A DNA stretch of 64,000 nucleotides from Magicicada septendecula (GCA_034769895.1 CM068371.1:401589469-401653468), one strand, 5' to 3'; shown: positions 23,208 to 35,095, numbered from the stretch's first letter. Numbers and translations: made by a program. Notes: a model not told the origin generated them from the sequence alone.

Positions 23208-24375
23208 CCCGATGCTAGACCCTCCCCTAAACGGGAGTCCAATAGAATGGAAATGGCCTGTGAAGTACTTTAAGCGACACTCTTGACCGGCGCCTAAGCT
23301 TCAGACATCCCATGTCCCAGCTTTTTGTCATTTCGGCATTTCGTCACAGTTTGTCGATGATATTTATATTCTGGTGCAAAGTAATAGGAAGAAGACGTAC
23401 ACTCCGTATAAAATGAATCGCAACATGCTGAACTTTTATTGAAGGCGGTCACGTTATAGCTAAAGCACCTCAACTTTGTAACGGAGACTCGCACAGGACG
23501 TAGTACTCGCTCTGCTTAGTCTTCGTTAAGTACTGCTTAACAAGTTAAACTCTGTGAATCGGAATAAGCTTTGAAATTGCATTTTCCGCGTATTTGTACT
23601 TGATGGCTATGTAATCGTGTTAAAATCATTAGATGTGTGCACAGAAGTTAGTCTGTATTTAGAATTCCTATGAGAGAGGGGTCCAGCGAAGCGTGTTCTT
23701 ACCTACGTCCACTGAGCAGGTCAAGAGAGAGGTTGAGGACACAAAGTCGGAAGAAGCGAAGGTGAAAAGAGAGAAAGCGAGCACCAGTCTGGTCCCTGCA
23801 TGCAATCAGCTGTATATGATAGACTTAATTATAACTAATTTACATAATTTTGCTCAGCTACTGTGTCCTGTTTGCACACGCACACACGCACACACAATCA
23901 GTAGTAATTTTTACACAAGGTTTTCTAAAAATACATGGTAACATTGTAACCTTCGTAAGTGCTCACCTTCGGTTTCACCTCCGGTCACAGTCTGACACCA
24001 ATAGAAGTCGGTGATGCAGCACATTCGCGTGTAGTAGTTCTGACTTCACGGGGTGGAGTAGTGTTGTGATCAGTAAGTGAAGTGTCCAGTGCAGTTTGTG
24101 TAACGATTAAGGAGTGCAAATCATGCACTGTAAGCTGGTTTACGCTTATGGAGACGAGTGTTGGTTCCTGTGCGTTAACCCCAACATGTTACATCAACAA
24201 CGGTAAGAGGTAAATGTTTAAAACAACGTGCAGTCAGTTGAAATCGTGTCATGTCCACGCCTGCACGCGAATACGTACTCGAGCAGTGGTAGGTTTGAAC
24301 GAACATCGTGTTAAGCAGAATTAATGGAATCGTCCTCATATGAGGTTTCTTTTTTGTAATCTCGTGAGCGTATTA
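23208..24375. other. Non-coding, no recognised gene
   Basis: Contains a (CA)n/(CACG) tract at about 23876-23897. Nothing else could be assigned. Confidence 0.35.
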
Positions 24376-24957
24376 CGAGGGCGGTCTGAAAAGTTCCCGG
24401 CCTAACAATGAAAAACGAATTTATAATTTCAAACAAAATTTATTTTTCAACTTGATATCCTTTTAGCATAACACATTTATTCCAGTGATGTTCCAATGCC
24501 ACCATCCCGTTCCTGAGGTGGTTTTATGTAAGGTCTGCAAAATACCCCTCCATAGCTGAAATCATCTCTTGATCCGATGAAAAACGCTGACCAGCGAGAA
24601 AGAGTTCGATTTCTGGGAAAAGATGGAAGTCTGAAGGAGCCAAAACTGGGGAATAGGGAGGATATTTCAACAATTCGTAGCTGGGATCTCTTAATTTTCC
24701 CATTAGCAAAACATTTTTGTGGGCTGGTGGTTTGTCTTGGTAAAAAATGATTTTTTTCTTCTGCTCAATTTTATCCATTTTAAGGAATACGGATAACACT
24801 TCTGTTTCAAATAGCTGTATATTACAAATTATTTGATAGAATGCCCAGAAATTGCACACTCATGCTAATAATAGATGCAGTGCCAACATAAGAAAACAAA
24901 ATTCGCGATAGTACTGCCGCCAGTGGTCGAAGCCGAGAACGTTTCAGACTGCCCTCG
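24376..24957 (-). mobile_element. mariner element, 5'-deleted
   Basis: The inverted ends are CGAGGGCGGTCTGAAAAGTT on the left and its near complement (AACGTTTCAGACTGCCCTCG) on the right, flanked by TA at 24374-24375 and 24958-24959. At 582 bp it is less than half the usual 1.3 kb for mariner. The lost part is the N-terminal half of the transposase. Confidence 0.85.
24430..24859 (-). pseudogene. mariner transposase, C-terminal half
   Basis: In the minus-strand frame, IIFYQDKPPAHKN holds the second catalytic Asp. PPYSPVLAPSDFHLFPEIE holds the third. Exactly 34 residues separate them, the D34D signature of true mariners. The normal HQDN is changed to YQDK. FLAGQRFSSDQE and YFADL follow. A stop at 24524 cuts the frame, but the mariner tail (HLRNGMVALEHHWNKCV) continues in phase behind it. 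The helix-turn-helix region and first Asp are deleted, so no activity is expected. Confidence 0.8.
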
Positions 24958-25632
24958 TATGTAGGCCTATAGTATACTTTCACTATCGCGGTTGAGTTAA
25001 GGAAATCGGAGTACAATCCATTCAATATATAAAACCCTCTGAAATACAACTTTACTGTTGATATGTATAAAACAAAACGATACTGTCAAGTAACTGATAG
25101 ATTAGCAAGAATTTTCAGACGTAAAGTCACATTACAACGAAAAGGCTGGTCATAAGAATTGAAATTAGTGGCCATTCTTTTTCGTGCTCTGTTATTCTAA
25201 ATTTATATTTCATTACAGTTTTCAGCTCGACAGTTTCAATCACACACGGAATTAAACGCAAAATTGTATTTAAGGTAATTTTAATCCGAGGCATGGAAAT
25301 TGTCCGATGCGCTTGTGGACGCGTAGTCATTGACTTGGCTACAGTACAACATAAAGAAGTTTAAGAGAGAGGTCTGCTTCATTTTATTTTGAAACTCCTT
25401 AAATGAAAGTAATAAATCTTTCCAAACCCCCCTTTCAGTGATTTACTCTGCTCGATGATGGACTCGATTTTAAAAAATAATTTAGCGGGATTGTTAGTTA
25501 AATGTTAAGTTTTTGCCTAGGTTTGAAGACGTCATCGTCCGTGGGCAGGACAAGCGACGCACAACTAACTGACTTCAGTTCGACTAAACGGGATGTCCAT
25601 ACGTCCACGACAGTGGCGTAGGGCGTACACAA
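24958..25632. other. Non-coding, no feature recognised
   Basis: No coding sequence or repeat could be assigned. Confidence 0.35.
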
Positions 25633-25640
25633 GCAGTGGG

Positions 25641-26154
25641 CGGTGCCGGATTAAGGGGGGCTAAAGCCCCGGGCCCCACTGGTCGGGGAGCCCCATGCCC
25701 GACCATTTAAAAATTCTCATTTTCGGACGAATAAATAAAATTGTCTGAGGAAGCGAAATATTAAAAACCACACTGACAAGGGAGTACCTGAAGTACGGAT
25801 CACAGATTTAAATGAAACTTGGGGGCATGTTAGGTACATAAGGTTATGGTAAAAGTCAAAGCAGTAAGTTGCAGGGTTTGCTGAAAAAAGAGCAGAAAGA
25901 AGTATTTCAATTAAATTATTTTGTATTGTGTAATTTATTTGTACTGTTGATTATTTATAAATAGTTTCAGCATCTATTTAATCGGTATAAAATAAAAAAA
26001 TATGTGAGTAAAAATACAGTTTAAGAACAATATTTTGTTTATTAGATTTATTAAATGATCGTCTGAATAAAGTATTGTGCAAAACGCGAAAATTTCATAC
26101 ATAGGCCCCTGCTCTTAAATAGCCCCGGGCCCCTTTAGCCTTAATCCGGCCTTG
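25641..26154. mobile_element. hAT-type element, non-autonomous copy
   Basis: The left end is CGGTGCCGGATTAAGG and the complemented right end is CAAGGCCGGATTAAGG, close to the CAGGGCCGGATTAAG style of hAT termini. Eight-base direct repeats flank it (GCAGTGGG at 25633-25640 and GCCGTGGG at 26155-26162, one mismatch), the duplication size of hAT. The interior shares long stretches with the second copy at 46962-47846 and has no usable coding frame. Confidence 0.75.
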
Positions 26155-26162
26155 GCCGTGGG

Positions 26163-27895
26163 TAATCTGTAAACACTTTATAACCTCCCCAACCCAAATA
26201 TCAATACTAACAGATGGAGAAGTCGAAGTTCTGAATAGGTAAATTCACAGGCCTGATTACAAGGTGGTAAACATACAGAAGTAATCATTGTTGTCAATGA
26301 AGTCACCATTCACTTGACCATTCAGACTGTTCAGTCAAAAAAAGTAAATGTTGCCAGAAAAAAAAATATTCAAATAACCATTACCTTTTCTCACAATTTG
26401 TTCGTATAGAATGTTAGTACTAGTTCGTTTTTTGCTCTTTTGTGTGATTAAAATTTGTATCCAACCTTTTATCCAAAAGGTTTGACAATTTTGGGCACAG
26501 ACGATCTCTTCTCATTTTGTTTTACTAATTTATCTGTTTACAAAAGTATTTTAATTTATTCAATAATACGATTTGTTTGCTTCATAGTAGCAAACGGTGC
26601 AGTACCTATTCTATGACAAATTTTAAAAACAAAGAAATTCCCAAAATTGCACGATGCTATGACACGACAGTATCTTAATAAATAAGGCTAATTAACGAAT
26701 GAAATATCTGCAGAGAAATATAATAATAATTTTAATAATAAAAATAATATTTAATTATTGACCCACAATTGGCATTGCGTAGAATGTTTGTTAGAGCAAC
26801 GGATACACACTAGAGACGGCATCTGTCAACTAAGAGATGTGTTTCAGTCAGCTTACCTCCACAGCACGTTTTGACGAGTGTAGGCAAATTTTTAGAGCAT
26901 GCGCCCTGCTTGTTTCCCGAGCGCTGGAGGAGTCACGTCTCAAACGAGATGTACTTTCCTTACTAGCGATTTTCGCTTCCCAAATTACTCGTCCAAAGAC
27001 AGAAAAAAACCAATCCAAAATGTGAAATTTGAATTAGTAATTTTGATAGTATGGAAGACGAAATAAATAGATTTCTGTAGCCAAAATTTTTGGTTCGTCT
27101 GAGATTAACTAGATCCCTTTTAATATCCGCCACTGTTCCATTGAAGTCCTGCAGATGCTACTAGTGAATTCGAGCTTCGCGTTTGTGAATTAGTGGGTAT
27201 TTTTAGGTGAAAAAGTCGAGATTAAGTAAATTTGCTAGTTGATGAGGGAATGCAACAATGCTGTGCAGCCTTCTTATGTACTCAGAAATGCGGGGCGCCA
27301 CGCGACGATTCCATCACTCGCCACCATTCTGCAGTAAACAAGATTTCTCCAATATTCAGTAAAACAATAACTGCCTTGTCATTCACTACAAGTTCTTCCC
27401 CTTTCTCTCATATTAAGAATAGCTAGGACTGTAAGAAAAATGGTACTGCGTAATAACCGAATAATTTGCAGAACTCTAATTATAATTAGAGTACAAACCA
27501 CAAGACGCATGGTAATTAAACTAGCAGTCACAACAGACTTAGTTATACATAGTTGTGATCTCCAAGTTGGATGTACAATTAAATTGTTAAAATTACCGTG
27601 TGTATCCAGGTTCACTCTGATACAGAGGGAAGAGTTTGAAACAGGGCCTCCAAAACTCAGAGTGATCAGCTTCTCAATAAAAAACTTTTTTTCAAATTCA
27701 ACGAGCTATATGATAAAACTATACGCGTGCTAGGACAATATGATAGAAAAGTGCGGGCTCAGTATGGTGTCGAATCGTTAGTCACTCGCGAGATCCGTAG
27801 CGTGCGCATCGTTAGATAACGCGGGTTGGGAGTCGCTTAAATAACGGGATGTGTGTGACTTTTATTAATTGACGTACTCCATGCGAGTGAACATG
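26163..27895. other. Non-coding, no recognised gene
   Basis: Intronic-looking DNA. The small open frames here do not resemble known proteins. A 15-20 bp inverted match pairs TGTGTATCCAGGTTC (about 27600) with GAACCTGGATACACA (about 27973), enclosing the hammerhead at 27896-27946. They may be ends of a Penelope remnant. Confidence 0.4.
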
Positions 27896-27946
27896 TTTTA
27901 CCACCTGATGATGGCACTATAAGTCTCGAAACGCGTTGTGTATAAG
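27896..27946 (+). ncRNA. Hammerhead ribozyme motif
   Basis: CTGATGA is at 27905-27911 and GAAA at 27928-27931. Stem II is GGCACT/AGTCTC with one mismatch and an ATA loop. Stem III is ACGCGT, then T as cleavage residue. Stem I pairs TACCAC with GTGTA. As in the other copies, one extra base (T) precedes stem II. No Penelope coding sequence is adjacent, so this is a solo remnant. Confidence 0.65.
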
Positions 27947-28839
27947 ATATTAAAAAAGAAGTTGCAAGGAAGGGAACCTGGATACACAAGACTTCGTTAG
28001 CTTACAAGTAATACTGGAATTTTGGTTGAAGTCAATGAACATCGAAATAAAACTACTTTCATTTCCTATTGTACGAAACTATTATAAATTATTATTGTTT
28101 GCCGATGTTTTTGTTGACTTAAGCATTATGGTAGGCAAATATGGGCCTGTGTCCCGTAAGAAACCGCTCATTTTCGTGTCTGCGAATCTATTTACTCAAT
28201 CTGTGGCAGGAAGTTTTATGGCATCCTGACTGTTAATGAAAATCCCTTAAAAGTTAAGTCACTGAGAACAACAGCCGTTTAACGGATAAAAATATCTCTA
28301 GGCCAAATTATCTAATCTTCAGAAAACGAAATTTTCTCTAGTGAAATAAGGAAAAGACTGGCGTCGTTGAACACTTGGAAAACATTTAATTGTTACGTAA
28401 CTGCTAAAATGAAATTTGAATTAATATTAAAAATTACCACAGTCTAAGGCATTGAACACTTATCTATGCAATCGAACGTTAGCAGTCCAAATATTGGTAA
28501 TTGAATGTCCGATCATCTAAACGCACCCAGAATTAAAAGTCTGTAAACACTGAAGAATTTATTTTTTGTTGTTATATTTTAAAATATAATGCTGTAATCT
28601 AATCTAATAATACATAATCGAATAATGCCATTTGATTTCAGAGTAAGCGAATTATCTTGGTTACCAAAATAAATTGTTTTTGATGTATTGTACTTTGGAG
28701 TTTATTCCTTTAGGCTTAGTGTAGTAGACGACAGCACTTCAATATTTATGTATATTGCATTCATTATTCAGCTCCCGATCCCCCCGGTTACAGTTAATTA
28801 TGATTATAAATATTCTACTGTGTTACGTGTATTATATTG

Positions 28840-29280
28840 TTACACAATTACGGGACTTTCTCGAACAATGGAGAGTGTTGTTCTACACTAGCCCAGCAGG
28901 TGCGTGTTTCTGCCAAGGTCGCACTCAAGTACCCTCTAGAGTTTTCGAGTGCTTGTTAAGGACGCATATAATGAAACCCTAAAAGCTATAAATAGGCAAC
29001 AGCTGCCGCTTAGTTTTCAGTTTACGTCGGGCGATTTACTTAGTGCGTCTTAAGTGGTCATTAGTGAAAAGTGATTATTGTGCGAGACTTTATTAGTTGT
29101 TGACATTATTATTGCGTGTGGAAAACTTTAATTTGAATTATTGTACGAGTGTAATCTTGTTGAATAACTTGTTGATTACAAACTGTTATTTGTGGTTAAT
29201 TAAAGCTGATGATAAGTGGCTGCATTGGTCTCTGTATTTTGTTTTTCACTGTACCATACGACGATCAGTGAAATCGTCAG
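28840..29280 (+). repeat. LTR-like repeat family A, copy 5 (opposite orientation)
   Basis: This reversed copy reads TATAAATAGGCAACAGCTGC as a clear TATA box with downstream ACGTCGGGCGATTTACTTAG, then GACATTATTATTG, AATTAAAGCTG and CACTGTACCATACGACGATC. All of these are complements of blocks in copies 2-4. The TATA box and block order support reading the family as LTRs. Confidence 0.55.
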
Positions 29281-29412
29281 TGAATCTGTCTTACTTGGGA
29301 TTACAGATTACCCAGACGGACTCTTGTAATGAAATAGTGTCCCGTATTGTAAATGGAAATAGGTGTTATTACTCCTATGAAAAGTTGCTCAAAGGCAGGA
29401 TACTAAGCAAAC

Positions 29413-29550
29413 CGGTCCATCAGTTAGAACGGCTTAGTCACATAAGACGAATGGATTGTAGCAGAACAACTAAAAGAATCAGACTGGAAACCAATAGGCA
29501 GAAGAATCAGAGGAAGACCTAGGAAAAGATGGATAGATGACGTAGAGGGC
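29413..29550 (+). pseudogene. LINE tail, interrupted by the Gypsy element
   Basis: One frame gives QLERLSHIRRMDCSRTTKRI. After a frameshift, DWKPIGRRIRGRPRKRWIDD follows. This is the usual end of an insect LINE polymerase. The reading stops at 29550, where the LTR starts. The remaining residues, RMEWKKIIEQTKIHTGL-stop, are found past the far LTR at about 38616-38669. The Gypsy element therefore inserted into this LINE. Confidence 0.7.
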
Positions 29551-31083
29551 TATAACGTCTCCCCTGTCTGAGACATTATAACAGAGGGAACCAGTTTAAT
29601 TGGTTACTTTCAATCAAACCGGCTGCCATTGTTAGTACAAATTACTTACCAACAAATTTGAAAATATGTAGAACAGGAATTAGGATTAGTTTACGCAAAT
29701 TTACTCACTATCTGGATATTTAGCAAAAACATCTCTTTATTATAGTTTCTTGAATAATGATTTAAAAATAATTGTTATTTTTGTTTTATTACTTTAAAAA
29801 GATAAAACTTCTCAAAGATTCTGCATCAAATGCTCTTATGCCTTTTTAAAATGTTACTCTGGTGAGCAAAAATAAAAAAATATATATATATTTATTAACT
29901 ACATTAAATACCTCGGATCCGGGTTTTAACTTAATAATACTCTACACTAAGTCAACATTATCCAAGCTATTAGAAGATTAGTTTGCTCAAATTTCGAATT
30001 ACCTTTTACCTTTAACTATCATCAGATTACTATTTCATTATTGTAATTACAGACATTACTATGTTAACATTTACATGATTAGAATAAGTCTTTGCAAAAA
30101 TGTAATGTTTTTGTTGCCATTGTTAGAAATATAATGGTTTGGTTTCACCTTGATATAATGTGTATCAGCCGCAGGTTCTCTTGTTGTTACTCTTCAGTTG
30201 GGTTTCCTGGAAGTTCGACGTTGTCGTTCGGGTGCCTCCATTTATTTTGTAGATTCTAAGTTGCGATCATGACGAAAGGATTCTGTTACCTGGAGCTCGT
30301 GAGGTTGTCGTTGTTGCTTCACTCCTGATGTACGATGTTCACCTTTTTTACATTTTACTTTTAACTGCACTAATGTTACTCTTTAATATTTGGATAGAAC
30401 ATACTTTACAATTTAAACATTTCGTTTCTTTTTTAAAGAGATGTGTCGGCTAAGTTAGTTACTTTTAGTTATTTCACTACATTTCAACTACATAACTCGT
30501 TTTACTTTTCACCACCTTTCAATTACTTGTGGAGTCTGTCACCACGAAAGATTACTTTCAGTTACATCGTTTGTTTTTTATTTTTATATATTCACACGTT
30601 TTTCTTCACGACACATGGTAAAGCTGTTACCTTGTCTGAGATTCTGGCTCGACTGGGGCTGGTTTTGCGGCAGTTAGTAGGGAAGAGGGAGCAGTTCACG
30701 CGGAGAGAGAAAAGTAGTTCGTACTTTATTATTATTATTATTATTATTATCATACTAATTAACTACTATTAATAATCCTACATTTTCTTTATTGAGTTAG
30801 GTATTTCGATTATTATTATTATTATCACGTCTTTTTATTTAATTATAATAATTATTAATTTTCGCTTCAATACAGAGTAATTTTCATGTCCGTACTAGAT
30901 TTTTACAAGTTGATACAGGCATATAAGTACACAGGGGAGGGTTAAATATTTTCTCACATGTTATTTTGAATAAAAATTATTTTGTGCTATTTAAATTCCT
31001 TTTAAATCGTCACAGGGCGATTTGAGATGTATCAATGTGAAGGTTAGAGAAGGTTGTGTGGTGAGAGGATGGAATGGAAGAAA
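29551..31083 (-). repeat. Gypsy LTR, left copy (3' LTR in element sense)
   Basis: Direct copy of 37115-38633, about 99 percent identical by eye, differing by small indels such as in an (ATT)n tract. It starts TATAACGTCTCCC, equivalent to the TGTAACGTC start of the related LTR at 63588, so the terminal TG has become TA. The right boundary is uncertain. The homology includes 18 bp (31066-31083) that in the right copy belong to the host LINE. A 109-codon open frame inside each LTR is a composition effect, not a gene. Confidence 0.8.
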
Positions 31084-31528
31084 TATTTTTAATATTCAAC
31101 GCATAGAATCGCTGATTATTTTAACTTTTTGTTTTTCTCGGCTCCTCCTCTTATTTCCTTATTTTGTCTTTCTCTTAGTCGCAAACGTGGACTACAATTT
31201 AGTGTATTACCACTATCATGTTCATCCCAAAGATTAACATGTTAGGTTATTAATAACAATAACGTATCGTAATAACAATAGAATTACCTTTAGTTTACTG
31301 CGCTAGAGGTTTGTTGTGCGTCAGCTGACTTCTCATTATTTATTTTATTCTCGCAGAATATGAGCTAAGGTTGATCAGGCCTCGCTAGTATTCATACGAG
31401 GTGTTTGAGTTTAGACTCAATTACGATATAGGGTATCACAAAATCTTATTGTATTCCTGTATAAAATATATACATATAATATGTTTCCTATATTTTATTC
31501 TTAATACTTTGGTATTATTCTTGGTTTA

Positions 31529-33238
31529 CTATCTTTCTCGTAGTCGTGCTTCTTTATTTTCACAAGGAGAACAAATTTTAATCTGTGATACATGACTTCT
31601 GCGAACGTAATTATCTGTATTGGGTTCGTACAGCGCTACTGTCACGGGGGTGATGAACTTGTGAATCGTGTAGGGGCCACACCATCGGTAAGATAGTTTG
31701 GAAGTGGTCCTATCAACGACTCTACTCGTAGGGTGAGTTTTATACATGACTAAATCACCTACTTTGTACTTTATTTTCCTATTATTTTGCTCATGATATT
31801 TCCGCGATTTTTGTAAATTCGCTCGCAAATTTGCGCGAGTTTCGTTCCATATTTTTCTTATATTATTCCCATTTATTTCGCGGGGCAATAACTCATGAAT
31901 TTTCCACTTTGTGGTTAATGGGTGGTTAGGTTTATATTTGTACAGTAAATCAAATGGTGTTGATTTATGTCCCTCATGATACGCAGAGTTGAATGCAAAC
32001 TGTATCCATGATAGATTTTGATCCCACGCTGTCTGGTCTTTAGCGTGATACGATATTAAGGCTGATTTTAGGTTTCGCAAGTATCTCTCAGCTAGGTTTC
32101 CTTGCGGTCGGTACTCTGTGACTGTAATATGATTTATTCCTAATTTAAAACACATGTCATTAAATTCTTTTGATTTAAACTGTGGTCCATTGTCAGATAC
32201 TAGGTGTACTGGAGTACCATAATCTTTAAATAGTCTCTCTTGTAGAATCTTTATTGTCGTTGATGCTAAGGCACGTCTCATAGGATACATCCACACGAAT
32301 TTAGTGAAAGAGTCCACGCAAATTAATAGCATTGTGTTTCCTGACTTAGAACGGGGATAGGGTCCGGAAAAATCTATGTATATAGAAAAGGGTGTTGTGG
32401 GGATTTCTGAGATTAATCTTCCAATTTGACTGTTTCTTGCTGGCTTGCTCAGGGCACAGATTTCGCATTGTTTCACGAACTTAGTTATTTCACTGTTCAT
32501 GTTTTCCCAATGATATTCCTTGCGAATACGATGTATCGTTTTCCTTATTCCCATATGAGCTCCAATGGTTGATGAGTGGTAGTATTCCATTAGCATGGGT
32601 TTAATATTTTCCGGGGCGATTATTCTCAATGACTTTCCGTTAGCCTTTTTATAACAAAGTACTCGTTTACTCAAGGTATACTTGTCAGAATAATTTCCTT
32701 TATCTATTTGTTCTATTATCTTAGACAATTGAGGATCTTGTTGTTGGTGATGTGCGATATCCTTGAATGCAAGGGGGAATTCTGTTATTAGCGTATTTAC
32801 AGTGGTGGTTTCAACCTTGTCTTCGCCAGGTCTGGCATTGGTTAATTGGAACATTCGGGATAGTGTATCGGCGACTACATTTTGGGTACCACGAATATGT
32901 TGTACTTTAAACTTGTAGCAATTTAATCTTAACACCCATCTTCCTATACGACCTAATTGTTTCGCATGGTTCAACAACCACGACAAAGCTTGGTTGTCGG
33001 TCTCTAGTAGAAATTCCTTGTGTTCTAAAAACGGTTTGAATTTTTCGAAGGCGAACACTACAGCTAAACATTCAAGTTCATAGGCTGAGAACTTTCTTTC
33101 TTGCTCCGTCAAAGTACGTGATGCATAGCTGATCGGTAGTCTTGTATTATCTATTTCTTGGTATATTACTGCTCCTAATGCTACACTAGAACTGTCGGTC
33201 TGTACGACAAATGGTTTACTGAAATCTGCTAACTGCAA
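31529..33238 (-). CDS. Gypsy pol, RNase H and integrase part
   Basis: 569 codons. The first about 130 residues are RNase H (TDSSSVALGAV, SAYELECLAVV, ETDNQALSWLL, VADTLSRM). The HHCC zinc finger of integrase follows (HSSTIGAHMG, then CEICALSK). The integrase core has the catalytic residues of the D,D(35)E triad: Asp in IDFSGPYPRSKSG, Asp in LVSDNGPQF and Glu in NLAERYLRNLK. A C-terminal basic region with YKVGDLVMYK and a chromodomain-like tail ends the frame. The frame begins inside pol, 23 bp overlapping the RT frame. The true protein was one polyprotein. No stop or frameshift interrupts this 1.7-kb part. Confidence 0.85.
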   Translation of the reverse strand: MQLADFSKPFVVQTDSSSVALGAVIYQEIDNTRLPISYASRTLTEQERKFSAYELECLAVVFAFEKFKPFLEHKEFLLETDNQALSWLLNHAKQLGRIGRWVLRLNCYKFKVQHIRGTQNVVADTLSRMFQLTNARPGEDKVETTTVNTLITEFPLAFKDIAHHQQQDPQLSKIIEQIDKGNYSDKYTLSKRVLCYKKANGKSLRIIAPENIKPMLMEYYHSSTIGAHMGIRKTIHRIRKEYHWENMNSEITKFVKQCEICALSKPARNSQIGRLISEIPTTPFSIYIDFSGPYPRSKSGNTMLLICVDSFTKFVWMYPMRRALASTTIKILQERLFKDYGTPVHLVSDNGPQFKSKEFNDMCFKLGINHITVTEYRPQGNLAERYLRNLKSALISYHAKDQTAWDQNLSWIQFAFNSAYHEGHKSTPFDLLYKYKPNHPLTTKWKIHELLPREINGNNIRKIWNETRANLRANLQKSRKYHEQNNRKIKYKVGDLVMYKTHPTSRVVDRTTSKLSYRWCGPYTIHKFITPVTVALYEPNTDNYVRRSHVSQIKICSPCENKEARLRER

Positions 33239-34838
33239 TACCGGAGGTGATATTATGCTTTCTTTGAGTGTTTCGAATGCGGCTTGGTGTCGAGTAGTCC
33301 ACTCGAATTTCGCTCCTTTTTTTTCTTAATGCATTTAATGGGGCTGCTATATCCGCTAGGTGGGGTATGTACTTATGAAAATAATTGATCATACCTAAAA
33401 ATCGAGCTATACCTTTGGGGTCTCTAGGTGGTAAAAATTTTCGGATTGCGCGCGTGCGTTCTGGGTCGATGCTAACCTTACCTTCGGCTGATACTATATG
33501 ACCTAAGAAAGAGAATTGTTTTACTGCGAAATTAACTTTACTGGGGTTTACCGTTAGTCCAGCGTTCTTTAACCTTGATAATACCTCACGCAAGTGATCA
33601 ATGTGTTGATCCATCGATTCACTATATACTACTATGTCGTCAAGATAATGATATACGAATTTAAATTTAACGTCATGGAATATTTTTTCTAACAGTCTGC
33701 TACATACTGAACTTCCTTGTGATATTCCGAATGGTACTCTAGTAAATTGATATAGATTAAATGGGACAGCAAACGCAGTTAGATGTTTTGATTCCTCAGC
33801 TAGTGGGATTTGGTGGAAGGCCTGGTTGAGATCCATAATGGTGAAAATTTTCGCTTTGGTAAAATAGTGGAACGCGCTGTGCATGTCAGGCAGGGGAATA
33901 GATTCAAATTCTATATTCTTATTCAGCTGTCTATAATCCACGACTAGTCTATGTTTGTCAGTTCCTTTCGGTACTAGGAAAGCAGGAGATGAATATGGGG
34001 AAGTTGACGGTTCAATGACGTGTTGTTCAATGAGTTTGTTGATTTGGTTTCTCATTATGTCCATCTTGGGCGGTGATAATTTGTATGGATGCAGACGTAT
34101 TACTTTGTGGTCACTTAAATTTATTTTGTATTCAATTAGATTGGTCAATCCTAACTTAGGTGTGAGTACAGTAGAAAATTCCCTTATTAACTTTGGGATT
34201 CTTTGTCGCTCATTCCCTTTTAAATGACTCAAACTAGATTCATGATGCTCCAACTGAATAGTTGAAGTTTCACAGTTTTTGTTGTTATTTAGCTCGGTGT
34301 CAAACTGATATTTTCGCGTGCGATCAAATCTAAAGCAATATTGTTTAGCGTATATGTCGAGAATTAAGCCAGTTTTGCTTATAAAATCGGCGCCTAGTAT
34401 TAAGTTTTGTCCTAAAACTTCAGCTACGAGTAGTGTAACATACCAAGTAAAATTCTTTATTTTTAATTTCACGGTAATACTGCGTGATATATTTAGATTT
34501 TGCTTATTTGCGGTGGCACACTTTATGTTCACGTTTTGGCTACGTCTTATAAGATTATGATTCGGTAATACAGTGGCTAGCTGTTGATTGATAATACTCC
34601 GTGTAGATCCCGAATCGACTAAACCGAGGATATTCGTTGCTCCAAGGTCTATCTGTATGTAGGGTAATTGGCATATACTTGTTTTACATGTGCTAATGGA
34701 GTTGCACTTGTTAACAAATCTAGTTACGTAAGGGTCTATACGTTTGTTTATTTTTATTTTGACTTTAGGTTGAATAGTGTTTCTACCTTTCCTTTTTCTG
34801 CTGCGGAAGACGCAGGATTTTGGTTCTTCCTGCTTCAC
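33216..34838 (-). CDS. Gypsy pol, protease and reverse transcriptase part
   Basis: 540 codons. An aspartic protease is near residues 60-150 (LGLVDSGSTRSII, ILGADFISK). RT motifs follow in order: FLVPKGTDKHRLVVDYRQLN, MDLNQAFHQIPL, FAVPFNLYQFTRVPFGISQG, the catalytic YHYLDDIVVYS and FSFLGHIVS. Near 33318 the frame runs through an A8 tract (minus strand), after which residues no longer fit the family, while the RNase H frame opens in the next phase. The first codons overlap the stop of the zinc-knuckle frame by 4 bp (34835-34838). The enzyme would copy element RNA into cDNA in virus-like particles. Confidence 0.85.
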   Translation of the reverse strand: MKQEEPKSCVFRSRKRKGRNTIQPKVKIKINKRIDPYVTRFVNKCNSISTCKTSICQLPYIQIDLGATNILGLVDSGSTRSIINQQLATVLPNHNLIRRSQNVNIKCATANKQNLNISRSITVKLKIKNFTWYVTLLVAEVLGQNLILGADFISKTGLILDIYAKQYCFRFDRTRKYQFDTELNNNKNCETSTIQLEHHESSLSHLKGNERQRIPKLIREFSTVLTPKLGLTNLIEYKINLSDHKVIRLHPYKLSPPKMDIMRNQINKLIEQHVIEPSTSPYSSPAFLVPKGTDKHRLVVDYRQLNKNIEFESIPLPDMHSAFHYFTKAKIFTIMDLNQAFHQIPLAEESKHLTAFAVPFNLYQFTRVPFGISQGSSVCSRLLEKIFHDVKFKFVYHYLDDIVVYSESMDQHIDHLREVLSRLKNAGLTVNPSKVNFAVKQFSFLGHIVSAEGKVSIDPERTRAIRKFLPPRDPKGIARFLGMINYFHKYIPHLADIAAPLNALRKKRSEIRVDYSTPSRIRNTQRKHNITSGIAVSRFQ

Positions 34839-35095
34839 GAGTTTTTTGACTGATCAGTTTTTCGTTGGTACCGTTTTTGTTTACAATATTTGCTAATATG
34901 TCCGGACTTTCCACAGTTATAACATCTTCTTTCGTCATTGGCATCGCTCGCATGCTGTCGGGGCTTTAGCAGTGATTTTGATGTATTGGGGTAGCTCAGG
35001 GCTGTAGAGGTTCTTAAGAATCGCTTATCTTGGTAGGTTCGAGTATCAGTTCCACAGGGAGGTAGAAAAGAATCTCTGCGTGGAGTTTGGGACAT
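34835..35095 (-). CDS. Gypsy gag C-terminus, zinc knuckle
   Basis: 86 codons with a CCHC knuckle CYNCGKSGHISKYC and a basic tail, the nucleocapsid part of gag that binds element RNA. It overlaps the gag frame by 50 bp in another phase. A gag-internal indel near 35046-35095 therefore probably separates the two. Its stop overlaps the start of the protease-RT frame (ATGA), an arrangement often used for gag-pol expression. Confidence 0.8.
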   Translation of the reverse strand: MSQTPRRDSFLPPCGTDTRTYQDKRFLRTSTALSYPNTSKSLLKPRQHASDANDERRCYNCGKSGHISKYCKQKRYQRKTDQSKNS

